NCBI RefSeq assembly: GCF_004348725.1
Contig: NZ_SMKR01000052.1
Span: 1 to 41,620, forward strand
Length of the DNA: 41,620 nt
From: Kribbella turkmenica
GTDB lineage: Bacteria; Actinomycetota; Actinomycetes; Propionibacteriales; Kribbellaceae
Direction: 5' to 3'
In this document: in pieces, positions 32,583-40,064 of the stretch
Layout: each line of letters begins with the position of its first letter
Numbering within the stretch: the stretch's first letter is position 1
Position numbers and translations under genes: made by a program
Notes under the pieces: model-generated
Seen by the model: the letters and a program-made list of their open reading frames with translations, nothing else
Database searches by the model: none
What the model was told of the DNA's origin: nothing

Positions 32583-33734
32583 ATGGGCAACTTCGGAGAC
32601 CACCAGCTGGGCATCTACCTGCAGGGCATGTTGCAAGGGACCAGGCCGGAGATCACCACCGACCTGGCCCGGCTGGAGTCCCAGGCGGCCGGGAAGCTGT
32701 CGGCGGAGGCGATGGGATACATCGTGCCGAGCGCCGGCAGTGGTGCGACCGCGCGGGCGAACCTGGCCGCGTTCGACCGTTGGCGACTGGTGCCGCGGAT
32801 GCTGCGGGGCAGCACCGACCGCGACCTGTCCTGCACCGTCCTCGGTACGCCGATGCCCGCGCCCGTGCTGATCGCGCCGATCGGCGTGCAGACGCTGGCG
32901 CACCCCGACGGCGAACTGGCGACCGCCCGGGCCGCCGACGCTCTCGGGCTGACCTACACGCACTCGACGCAGGCGAGCCACGCCTTCGAGCAGATCGAGG
33001 CCGCCAGCAAGTGGTTCCAGCTCTACTGGCCGACCGACCGCGACGTCTGCCTGAGCTTCCTGCAGCGCGCGACGGCCAGCGGGTACGGCGTCCTGGTCGT
33101 CACCCTCGACACCGGCACCCTCGGCTGGCGGCCGGCCGACCTGGACCGCGGCTTCCTGCCGTTCCTCAACGGCGACGGGCTGGCGAACTATTTCAGCGAC
33201 CCGGCGTTCCAGGCGAAGCTGGTCAAGCCGGTCACGGAGGACCCGGCCGCGGCGGTGATGCACTGGGCGCAAATGTTCCCGAACATCGGCCTGGGCTGGG
33301 ACGAACTGTCGTTCCTGCGCGACAACTGGGACGGTCCGATCGTGCTCAAGGGGATCACCGCGGTCGACGACGCCAAGCTCGCGGCCGAGCACGGGGTCGA
33401 CGGCATCGTGGTGTCGAACCACGGCGGCCGCCAGGTGGACGGCGCGATCGCGTCCCTGGACGCGTTGCCCGCGATCGCCGAGGCGGTCGGCGAGCAGCTG
33501 ACCGTGCTCTTCGACTCGGGCGTCCGCACCGGCTCGGACGCGGCCAAGGCGCTGGCGCTGGGGGCCGAGGCGGTGCTGCTCGGGCGCCCGCTGCTGTACG
33601 GTCTCGCGCTCGCCGGTCAGGCCGGCGTCGAGCACGTACTGCGCTGCTTCCTGGCCGAGCTGGACCTCACCCTGGCCCTGTCCGGGTACGCGAACCACCG
33701 GGAGCTGAACCGCGACTCGCTGGTCCGCGCATGA
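32583..33734 (+). CDS. L-lactate 2-monooxygenase (FMN-dependent alpha-hydroxyacid oxidase family)
   Basis: Flavoenzyme of 383 residues. The family normally oxidises lactate and, in the monooxygenase branch, yields acetate, CO2 and water. N-terminal GDHQLGIYLQGM matches the monooxygenase branch (for example the mycobacterial enzyme) better than LldD. FMN and catalytic residues: Tyr46, FQLYWPTDRDV, LDTGTLGWRP, Lys256 (VLKGI), His280 and Arg283 (SNHGGRQ), then FDSGVRTGSD. ATG 32583 is chosen because AAGGA ends six bases upstream; ATG 32568 would add five residues. Its stop overlaps the ATG of the HAD gene. Substrates other than lactate are possible within the family. Confidence 0.9.
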   Translation: MGNFGDHQLGIYLQGMLQGTRPEITTDLARLESQAAGKLSAEAMGYIVPSAGSGATARANLAAFDRWRLVPRMLRGSTDRDLSCTVLGTPMPAPVLIAPIGVQTLAHPDGELATARAADALGLTYTHSTQASHAFEQIEAASKWFQLYWPTDRDVCLSFLQRATASGYGVLVVTLDTGTLGWRPADLDRGFLPFLNGDGLANYFSDPAFQAKLVKPVTEDPAAAVMHWAQMFPNIGLGWDELSFLRDNWDGPIVLKGITAVDDAKLAAEHGVDGIVVSNHGGRQVDGAIASLDALPAIAEAVGEQLTVLFDSGVRTGSDAAKALALGAEAVLLGRPLLYGLALAGQAGVEHVLRCFLAELDLTLALSGYANHRELNRDSLVRA

Positions 33735-34387
33735 AAGCCGTCATCTTCGACCTGGACGACACCCTTTTCGACCACGTCGGCTCCGCGACGGCCGGGATCC
33801 ACAGCTGGATCCCGGAGCTGGGCGGTACGCCGTCGGACGAGCTGGTCGCGCGGTGGTTCATCATCGAGCAACACTGCTTCGACCGCTGGCTGAACGGGGA
33901 CACCACGCACCAGGGTCAGCGCCGCGAGCGGCTGCGTAGCTTCCTGCCGCTGATCGACCACCCGGTCCCCGAAGGCGACGCCGAGCTGGACGAGATCTAC
34001 ACCGGGTACCTCCGGCACTACCAGGAGAACTGGATCGCGTTCGCGGACGCCCGCCCTGCCCTGGACATTGCTCATAGCAACGGTTGGCGGATCGGCGTGC
34101 TGACCAACGGGAGCACTCTGCAGCAGAACGCCAAGCTGACCGCGATCGGTCTCGCCGACGAGGTCGACGTCGTCTGCACGTCGGAGTCGCTGGGCGCGAG
34201 CAAGCCGGATCCGCAGGTGTACCTCAGGACCTGCGAGGCACTCGGTGCGGACCCGGCCGACACGCTGATGATCGGCGACAACCTCGAGCTCGACGTCCTG
34301 GCGGCCCGGCAGGCGGGACTGACCGCGCACCACCTGGACCGGGCCGCCGGAGTCACCTTGCCCGACCTGGTCAGACCCCGCAGCTAG
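33731..34387 (+). CDS. HAD-superfamily phosphatase
   Basis: Phosphatase-like protein of 218 residues with all HAD motifs: I, FDLDDTLFD (nucleophile Asp7, acid Asp9); II, VLTNGS; III, Lys in GASKPDP; IV, IGDNLELDV. The C1-type helical cap lies between I and II. Such proteins hydrolyse small phosphates such as 2-phosphoglycolate or sugar phosphates; together with the flavoenzyme it could remove a phospho-hydroxyacid (inference). Start ATG overlaps the lactate monooxygenase stop (ATGA). Its last 17 bases overlap, antisense, the 3' end of the M15 peptidase gene. Confidence 0.93.
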   Translation: MKAVIFDLDDTLFDHVGSATAGIHSWIPELGGTPSDELVARWFIIEQHCFDRWLNGDTTHQGQRRERLRSFLPLIDHPVPEGDAELDEIYTGYLRHYQENWIAFADARPALDIAHSNGWRIGVLTNGSTLQQNAKLTAIGLADEVDVVCTSESLGASKPDPQVYLRTCEALGADPADTLMIGDNLELDVLAARQAGLTAHHLDRAAGVTLPDLVRPRS

Positions 34388-35132
34388 GCGCGTCCCAGAC
34401 GTTGCTCGTCCGGATGTCCACGTGCGTGTGGTCGTTGTGGCCCGGGTAGCCGGGACCGAAGATGCCACCGAAACCGTGGTTCCGGGCCTGCTTGGCCAGC
34501 GTGCAGAGCGAGTGCGAGCCGACCAGGTCGGCCGACCGGCCGTACAGGTGCTGGCTGTTGCTCGCACCACCGACAGCGTTGTTGCAGGAGATGCTGCGGA
34601 ACCCGCTGGTGACGATCAGCGGCTGGTCGCCGAGCGCGTGCCGCATCGCCTCCAGCTGCCACATGGTCTGCAAGGCGTTGGCCTTCGTGGCCGCCTCGCT
34701 CAGTGGCCCGCCGTCGAACCCGGAGCCGCCACAGCCGTCGTCCAACTCACTGTAGGTGAAGTGGATCGGCGTGCAGTCGTCGTCCTGCAGCGCGTAGATC
34801 TTGCTGAAGGTGGCCGGCCCGGCGATTCCGTCGGCCGCCAGCCCGTACGCCGACTGGAACCGCTGGACAGCCGCCTTGGTGGCCGGCCCGAACGCACCGT
34901 CCGTCGCGAGGTGACCGCCGTACCCGGGCCAACCGGCCACCCGGATCTGCAACTGCCGGACGTCCTCGCCGCTGGCGCCTTGGGAGAGCGTGCGGCCCCA
35001 CGTGTAGCAGCCGTCGGCGTGGGCCTTGGTCGCGGTGACCACTTGGGTGGTCACGGTCGCGCCCAGCATGGCCGCGAACAACGCGAGGATCGCGAGGATT
35101 CTGGGAAGAGGTTTGCTGAACAGTCGGGACAT
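34371..35132 (-). CDS. Secreted peptidoglycan-binding M15-type D,D-carboxypeptidase-like protein
   Basis: Exported protein of 253 residues acting on cell-wall peptides. Signal peptide (about 1-39, ending TKAHA), then a PG_binding_1 domain (about 48-112; GEDVRQLQIRVAGWPG ... ATKAAVQRFQ) and a peptidase M15A-like domain (about 122-250). Likely zinc ligands are His195 and Asp202 (SQHLYGRSADLV) and His237 (DHTHVDI). Several Cys pairs suggest disulfides. GGAGGT lies six bases before ATG 35132. The 122 bases upstream (35133-35254) hold the promoter region only. The 3' end overlaps the HAD gene by 17 bases in antisense. Confidence 0.92.
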   Translation of the reverse strand: MSRLFSKPLPRILAILALFAAMLGATVTTQVVTATKAHADGCYTWGRTLSQGASGEDVRQLQIRVAGWPGYGGHLATDGAFGPATKAAVQRFQSAYGLAADGIAGPATFSKIYALQDDDCTPIHFTYSELDDGCGGSGFDGGPLSEAATKANALQTMWQLEAMRHALGDQPLIVTSGFRSISCNNAVGGASNSQHLYGRSADLVGSHSLCTLAKQARNHGFGGIFGPGYPGHNDHTHVDIRTSNVWDAPSCGV

Positions 35133-35254
35133 CGGACACCTCCGGGGCGGTGAAGGAACCTGTCCGAGTCAGCATTGCGGCACAATCCACCCCTTGACCA
35201 GCCTTCAGCGAAACTTTCTGACAACGGCAGGCGAGCGGACGGTGCCGGCCGGGG

Positions 35255-36007
35255 TCAGATCCAGGAGTGCAGGTCGGCCGCGTCCTTGGCCAGGCGTTCC
35301 GGGGAGTCGTCGGCGACGAACTCCAGGAGGGCATTGATCTCGCGGTCCTCGGCCGCCAGGCGCTTGAGCACCGGGCGCCACAGGGACTCCCGCCCGGCCA
35401 GGGGAAGCCGGTTGCTGGCCGGCCACCAGGAGAACACGTGAACGGTGGTCAGCCAGGGCATCAGCGCCTCGAGCTGGTCGAGGCACTCGGCGTCGCTCAG
35501 GTCGACCGGCGGCTGCCAGTAGGTCTTGAGATTCGGTGCACCGACGTCGAGCAGCAGGGTGATGGTCGAGTCGACCTCGTCGGTCAGCGTGTTCCGGTGG
35601 TACTCCATCGCGATCTCGATCCCGGAGCCGGCCGCCACGTCGGCGAGCTCGGCCAGGCCGCGGGTGACCGCCATCCGGTCCCCCACCCCGGCGTCCGCCG
35701 TACCGACGTTGCCGGCCCAGACGCGGATCCTGGGCGCGCCGAGGGCGGCGGCGGTGGCGACGGCGGAGCGCATCTCCTCGCGGTCGACACTGCCGGCCCG
35801 CAGGTACGACCCGTACGCCGCGATCGACAGTCCACGGTCGTCACACAGGGCTTTCACCCGCTTCGCGGTGTTCAGGTTCCCGAGCGGCACGTGCACGTCG
35901 CCGCCCCACTCGACCGCCGCGAGCCCGGCCCCGACAGCGACGTCCACCACCTCGTCGGCCGTCAACTGGCGGAACGTCACCGAGACCAGACCGGTCCTCA
36001 CACCCAC
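35255..36007 (-). CDS. Sugar phosphate isomerase/epimerase-like TIM-barrel protein
   Basis: Protein of 250 residues of the xylose-isomerase-like TIM-barrel superfamily (AP endonuclease 2 fold). Strand-end motifs are AAVEWGGDVHVP, RIRVWAGN, IEIAMEYHRNTLTD (Glu/His metal-site candidates), LKTYWQPPVD, TTVHVFSWWP and ALLEFVADD. Members are metal-dependent isomerases or epimerases of sugars, inosose and related compounds; the substrate cannot be told. GTG 36007 is preceded by GAGGAGG with good spacing. It is divergent from rarD with about 100 bases between. Confidence 0.88.
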   Translation of the reverse strand: MGVRTGLVSVTFRQLTADEVVDVAVGAGLAAVEWGGDVHVPLGNLNTAKRVKALCDDRGLSIAAYGSYLRAGSVDREEMRSAVATAAALGAPRIRVWAGNVGTADAGVGDRMAVTRGLAELADVAAGSGIEIAMEYHRNTLTDEVDSTITLLLDVGAPNLKTYWQPPVDLSDAECLDQLEALMPWLTTVHVFSWWPASNRLPLAGRESLWRPVLKRLAAEDREINALLEFVADDSPERLAKDAADLHSWI

Positions 36008-36109
36008 GTGCGCCTCCTCGTGTCCACCCCTCTATCCAACCGCATCACGCCAGCGCATCTCACGTCATGAGCAAACAGCTTGGATGCCACTGTTCCGGAG
36101 GCATAGTGT

Positions 36110-37033
36110 GTGGTTGTGCCAGAGCAGCGGAGAGGGTTCGTCTACGGCCTCGCCGCGTACCTGGTCTGGGGTCTCTTCCCGCTGTACTGGAAGTTGCTGG
36201 ACAACTCCGGCGCGATCGAGGTGCTCGCCCACCGCGTCCTCTGGTCGATGGTGACGATCGCCCTGCTGGTCGTCGTACTGCGGAAGTTCGGGCGTGTGAA
36301 GACGGTCCTGCGGGATCCACGGCGGCGGTGGCGGCTGATCGCGGCCGCGGCGCTGATCTCGGTGAACTGGGGCACCTACATCTGGGGTGTGCACAACGAC
36401 CGGATCGTGGAGACCTCGCTCGGCTACTTCATCACGCCGCTGTTCACCGTCCTGCTCGGCGTCCTGGTGCTCAAGGAGCGGCTGCGGACCGTGCAGTGGA
36501 CGGCGCTGGCGATCGCCTTCGTCGCGGTGATCGGGCTGACGTTCGAGAACGGCCGGCCGCCGTGGGTGGCGCTCATCCTGACCTTCTCGTTCGGGTTGTA
36601 CGGGCTGGCGAAGAAGCAGGCCGGCGCCGGGGCGATCGAGGGGATGGCGATCGAGACGGCCACCGTCGCACCGGTCGCGCTCGCGGCGATCGTCGTCCTC
36701 GGAGTGCAGGGCCAGTCGACGGTCACCGACCACGGCGTCTGGTACCTGGTCGTGCTGCTGCTGGCCGGGCCGATCACCTCGGTCCCGCTGATGTTGTTCG
36801 GCGCGGCCTCGACCCGGGTGTCGATGACCACGCTCGGGCTGCTGAACTACATCACGCCGAGCATGCAGTTCGCGCTGGCGGTGCTGCTCTTCCACGAGGC
36901 GATGTCGCCGATGCGCTGGGCCGGCTTCGGGCTGGTGTGGCTCGCGCTGGCGATCTTCACCTGGGACAGCATGGCGCACCGGCGCCGGATCCAGTCGCTG
37001 GAACGGGCGGCGCTGACTGCCTCCGCAGTGTGA
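36110..37033 (+). CDS. rarD: RarD-type EamA transporter
   Basis: Ten-helix membrane protein of 307 residues of the drug/metabolite transporter superfamily. The RarD branch is marked by RRGFVYGLAAYLVWGLFPLYWKLL, EVLAHRVLWS, NWGTYIWGVHNDRIVETSLGYFITPL and LLNYITPSMQFALAVLLFHE. E. coli RarD was named for chloramphenicol sensitivity, but the transported compound is not settled. GTG 36110 is chosen because GGAGG at 36097-36101 is eight bases upstream; GTG 36116 would be too far. Single gene ahead of the PhoX promoter region. Confidence 0.93.
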   Translation: MVVPEQRRGFVYGLAAYLVWGLFPLYWKLLDNSGAIEVLAHRVLWSMVTIALLVVVLRKFGRVKTVLRDPRRRWRLIAAAALISVNWGTYIWGVHNDRIVETSLGYFITPLFTVLLGVLVLKERLRTVQWTALAIAFVAVIGLTFENGRPPWVALILTFSFGLYGLAKKQAGAGAIEGMAIETATVAPVALAAIVVLGVQGQSTVTDHGVWYLVVLLLAGPITSVPLMLFGAASTRVSMTTLGLLNYITPSMQFALAVLLFHEAMSPMRWAGFGLVWLALAIFTWDSMAHRRRIQSLERAALTASAV

Positions 37034-37079
37034 CTGTTCGATGTCTCCTTGCTACTGAGGTCAACCTACGCCGTGTGAC

Positions 37080-37123
37080 GTTCATCTGACCTTCACCCCG
37101 TTCCCGCTTCGGTTCCTTAGCCT
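37080..37123 (+). promoter_or_regulatory. PHO-box-like repeats and promoter of the PhoX gene
   Basis: GTTCATCTGAC (37080-37090) is followed directly by CTTCACCCCGT (37091-37101), two 11-bp units matching the GTTCACC-type direct repeat bound by PhoP in actinobacteria (family knowledge). A looser unit, GGTCAACCTAC, is at 37059-37069. A TAGCCT -10 lies at 37118-37123, so PhoP would occupy the -35 region, as expected for an activator. Phosphate-starvation induction of PhoX follows (inference). Confidence 0.65.
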
Positions 37124-37169
37124 CACGGCGTCCACAGCATTCTTCACGTGAGAAAGCCGGAGCCTTCGA

Positions 37170-39224
37170 GTGACCAAGTTCCTGCCGCTGATCAGTCAGA
37201 TCGGCACCCGCCACGGATCCCGCAGCTTCCGCACCTGCGCGCTCAAGTGCGCCAACCAGTGTGACCACGCCGAGCCGAACACCTCCGGCAACGAGCACAT
37301 CCAGACCGTGATGCGGTCGGCCTTCTCGCGGCGCAAGGTGCTCAAGGTCGGTGCGGCCGGTGTCGCCGCCGCCGGGATCGGCACGCTGGCCGTGAACCTC
37401 CCGGCCGCCGCCGAGCAGCCGGCCTCCGCCGCCGGCCCGGACGGCACGCTCCCCGGCTTCGGCCCGCGTGGTGGGCTGACGCACAGCGTCGTACCGCCGA
37501 ACCGCAAGGACGACATCGTCATCCCGCGGGGTTACGAGCAGGCCGTCATCATCGGCTGGGGCGACCCCGTCCTGCCCGGCGCGCCGAAGTTCGACGTCAA
37601 CAAGCAGACGCCTGAGGCGCAGGCCAAGCAGTTCGGCTACAACAACGACTACACGATGATCGTGCCGCTTCGCGACGAGCGGAAGGCGCTGCTCGTCTGC
37701 AACCACGAGTACACCGACGAGTACTTGATGTTCCCGACCGGCAGGTACGACGACGCCACCACCAAGAAGATCGCGATGGCCGCGCACGGCATGGCCGTGG
37801 TCGGCATCGAGCGGGTCGGCCGCAGCGGCGAATGGCGCCGGGACAAGCAGCTGCCGAAGTACAACCGCCGGATCACCGTGGACACCGAGTTCGAGGTCAC
37901 CGGCCCGGCGGCGGCCGACGCCCGGGTCGGCAAGAAGGCGTTCGGCACGATCGGCAACTGCGCCGGCGGTATCACCCCGTGGGGCACGATCCTGTCCGGC
38001 GAGGAGAACTTCCAGGGCTACTTCGACGTCTCCGGCGCTGTCGCCGCCGAGCACACCACCAGCTTCAAGCGGTACGGCGTACCGACCACGAAGACGACGC
38101 AGAAGGGCTGGAGCACGGTCGACGCGAGGTTCGACCTGGCCAAGACCCCGACCGAGGCGTACCGGTTCGGCTGGATCGTCGAGGTCGACCCCTACGACCC
38201 GAAGTCGACGCCGAAGAAGCGCAGCATGCTCGGCCGCCTCAAGCACGAGGGCGCCACCGTCACCATCACCGCCGACGGCCGGATCGCGGCGTACACCGGT
38301 GACGACGAGCGCGGCGAGTACATCTACAAGTTCGTCTCGACCGGCAGGTACGACGAGAAGAACCGGAAGGCGAACTTCGGCCTGCTCGACGAGGGCACGC
38401 TGTACGTCGCCAGGTTCACCGGCGACGGCTCCGCCGACGGCCTGTACGACGGCACCGGCCAGTGGATCCCGCTGACCTCGGACAAGGAGTCGTTCGTCCC
38501 CGGGATGAGCGTCGCCGACGTGCTGATCAACACCCGGCTCGCGGCCGACAAGGTCAGCCCGACCCGGATGGACCGGCCCGAGGACATCGAGCGCAACCCG
38601 GTCAACGGCAAGGTCTACGCCGCGCTGACCAACAACTCGAATCGGGGCGGCATCTTCGGGGTCGACGAGGCCAACCCGCTGGCCAAGTCGTTCGTCCGCG
38701 ACACCTTGGACGGACCGCTGGTGGAGAAGTCGGGCAACCGGAACGGCTACGTGCTGGAGCTCAGCGAGGAGGGCGACGACGCGGCCAAGACCGGCTTCTT
38801 CTGGAACCTGTTCCTGGTCTGCGGCGACCCGGCCGCGCAGGAGACGTACTTCGGCGGCTTCGACAAGACCAAGGTGAGCCCGATCTCCTGCCCGGACAAC
38901 GTCGCCTTCGACGGCTCCGGCAACCTGTGGATCTCCACCGACGGCAACGTGCTCGGTTCCAACGACGGCATCTTCACCGTCCCGGTGGCCGGCCCGAACC
39001 GCGGTCAGGTCAAGCAGTTCCTGTCCGTCCCGTTCGCCGCCGAGGCCTGTGGCCCGCTCATCTCCGACGACGACAGGACCGCGTTCGTCGCCGTCCAGCA
39101 CCCGGGCGAGACCGACGACGCGACCTTCGAGAAGCCGACCTCGACCTGGCCGCACACCCACAAGTACCCGCGTCCGGCGATCTCCTGCGTCTGGCGCAAG
39201 GACGGCGGCCGCGTCGGCAGCTGA
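37170..39224 (+). CDS. phoX: PhoX-family alkaline phosphatase (DUF839), Tat-exported
   Basis: Exported phosphatase of 684 residues, in a family that uses Ca2+ and Fe3+ and releases phosphate from organic esters. The actinobacterial N-region with spaced Cys residues (CALKCANQCDHAEPNTSGN, about 23-41) precedes a Tat signal with Arg54-Arg55 (FSRRKVLKVGAAG). DUF839 blocks include LLVCNHEYTDEYL, GTIGNCAGGITPWGTILSGE, TRMDRPEDIERNP, FSCPDNVAFDGSGNLWISTD-like text near 570-590, and AVQHPGE close to the end. GTG 37170 has GGAG about eight bases upstream. Single gene, followed by a strong terminator. Confidence 0.94.
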   Translation: MTKFLPLISQIGTRHGSRSFRTCALKCANQCDHAEPNTSGNEHIQTVMRSAFSRRKVLKVGAAGVAAAGIGTLAVNLPAAAEQPASAAGPDGTLPGFGPRGGLTHSVVPPNRKDDIVIPRGYEQAVIIGWGDPVLPGAPKFDVNKQTPEAQAKQFGYNNDYTMIVPLRDERKALLVCNHEYTDEYLMFPTGRYDDATTKKIAMAAHGMAVVGIERVGRSGEWRRDKQLPKYNRRITVDTEFEVTGPAAADARVGKKAFGTIGNCAGGITPWGTILSGEENFQGYFDVSGAVAAEHTTSFKRYGVPTTKTTQKGWSTVDARFDLAKTPTEAYRFGWIVEVDPYDPKSTPKKRSMLGRLKHEGATVTITADGRIAAYTGDDERGEYIYKFVSTGRYDEKNRKANFGLLDEGTLYVARFTGDGSADGLYDGTGQWIPLTSDKESFVPGMSVADVLINTRLAADKVSPTRMDRPEDIERNPVNGKVYAALTNNSNRGGIFGVDEANPLAKSFVRDTLDGPLVEKSGNRNGYVLELSEEGDDAAKTGFFWNLFLVCGDPAAQETYFGGFDKTKVSPISCPDNVAFDGSGNLWISTDGNVLGSNDGIFTVPVAGPNRGQVKQFLSVPFAAEACGPLISDDDRTAFVAVQHPGETDDATFEKPTSTWPHTHKYPRPAISCVWRKDGGRVGS

Positions 39225-39237
39225 CCAACCGCTGAGC

Positions 39238-39266
39238 GGGCCCGGCACCGAGTAGGTGCCGGGCCC
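39238..39266 (+). terminator. Terminator after PhoX
   Basis: Perfect 12-bp stem GGGCCCGGCACC (39238-39249) / GGTGCCGGGCCC (39255-39266) with a GAGTA loop, followed by TCTTGCGCTGTTT. It begins 13 bases after the PhoX stop. Confidence 0.85.
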
Positions 39267-39282
39267 TCTTGCGCTGTTTATC

Positions 39283-39301
39283 CTGGACGTTTAGTATCCA
39301 G
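39283..39301. promoter_or_regulatory. Small dyad over the -10 of the Rrf2 gene
   Basis: CTGGA (39283-39287) and TCCAG (39297-39301) flank a 9-base AT-rich centre that contains a TAGTAT -10-like element (39292-39297). It ends three bases before the ATG, so the transcript would be leaderless or nearly so. A site for autoregulation by the encoded Rrf2 protein is likely (inference). Confidence 0.45.
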
Positions 39302-39304
39302 ATT

Positions 39305-39787
39305 ATGAGGATGAACGAGGGCGTCGAGTGGGCGATGCACAGCTGCGTGAACCTCAGCTGGATGCCGGGTCAGCCGGTGACCGCCAGACACCTCGCCGCC
39401 TTCTACGACCTGCCCACGGCGTACCTGAACAAGCAGCTCCAGGCGCTCACCCGGGCCGGCATCCTCACCTCGGTCTCCGGGCCGAAGGGCGGCTTCCAGC
39501 TCGCCCGCGACCCGCGCAACATCACCCTGCTCGACATCGTCGTCGCCATCGACGGGCCCGACGAGGCGTTCCGGTGCACGCAGATCCTCAAGGCCGGCCC
39601 TGGCGCCGACCCGAAGGCGGACTACACCAAGACCTGCCTGGTCTCCCAGGCGATGCGGAGCGCGGAGCTCGCCTACCGCCGCGAGCTGGCGGGCCAGACC
39701 ATCGCGGACATCGCCGGACGCGTGGTGGAGACGACTCCCGAGGCGCCCGCCAACGCGCGCAACCGGTTCGCCAACCTCAGGTCCTGA
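39305..39787 (+). CDS. Rrf2-family transcriptional regulator
   Basis: Regulator of 160 residues. The winged helix is clear: VTARHLAAFYDLPTAYLNKQ, LQALTRAGILTSVSGPKGGF (about 25-64), followed by NITLLDIVVAIDGPDEAF. Cys residues are at 14, 91 and 111. The compact three-Cys cluster of NsrR/IscR-type members is not present, so an Fe-S cofactor is doubtful; redox sensing by thiols remains possible. ATG 39305 lies directly behind the promoter dyad. Downstream is only a cupin remnant, so its former target may have been that gene. Confidence 0.92.
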   Translation: MRMNEGVEWAMHSCVNLSWMPGQPVTARHLAAFYDLPTAYLNKQLQALTRAGILTSVSGPKGGFQLARDPRNITLLDIVVAIDGPDEAFRCTQILKAGPGADPKADYTKTCLVSQAMRSAELAYRRELAGQTIADIAGRVVETTPEAPANARNRFANLRS

Positions 39788-39821
39788 CCGCTTCGCTGCC
39801 ACCTCAACCTTTCCGCCGGAC

Positions 39822-39977
39822 GTGATCACGCCGGCCCAGGGCGACTTCCTCGTCGTACCGCCGAACACGCCGCACGCGTTAGAGGCCGCCGGCGAGACCG
39901 ACGCCGCCGAGCTCGGCCGGACCAGCGACCTCTACGACAACCACTACGTCGAAAGCGCGGCCTGGCAGGCGCGTTGA
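39822..39977 (+). pseudogene. Cupin-domain C-terminal remnant
   Basis: The frame from GTG 39822 reads ITPAQGDFLVVPPNTPHALE, then AAGETDAAELGRTSDLYDNH. G-D-F-L-V-V-P-P-x-x-P-H is the second cupin motif, with the metal-ligand His. The first cupin motif and the N-terminal half are missing; the 35 bases between the Rrf2 stop and this frame are too short to hold them. A deletion between the Rrf2 gene and this remnant is the simplest explanation. An intact small protein of 51 residues is less likely. Confidence 0.6.
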
Positions 39978-40064
39978 CCACCGAGTGTGCCCGGTCCGTC
40001 GCACGTCGCCGGGCTGGGCGTCGTCGCACCTCATGACCTTCCGGATTCCGGGAACAGTGCGGTC

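Noticed and set aside
36957-39248. Long open frame antisense to the PhoX gene (about 760 codons)
   Set aside because: High-GC genes often leave the complementary frame open. The translated text is Arg/Gly/Ala-rich with no domain, whereas the plus strand encodes PhoX with all family motifs.
39987-40064. N-terminal extension of the phospholipase D frame
   Set aside because: The extra 26 codons show no signal peptide or conserved feature, and ATG 40065 begins the usual family N-terminus.
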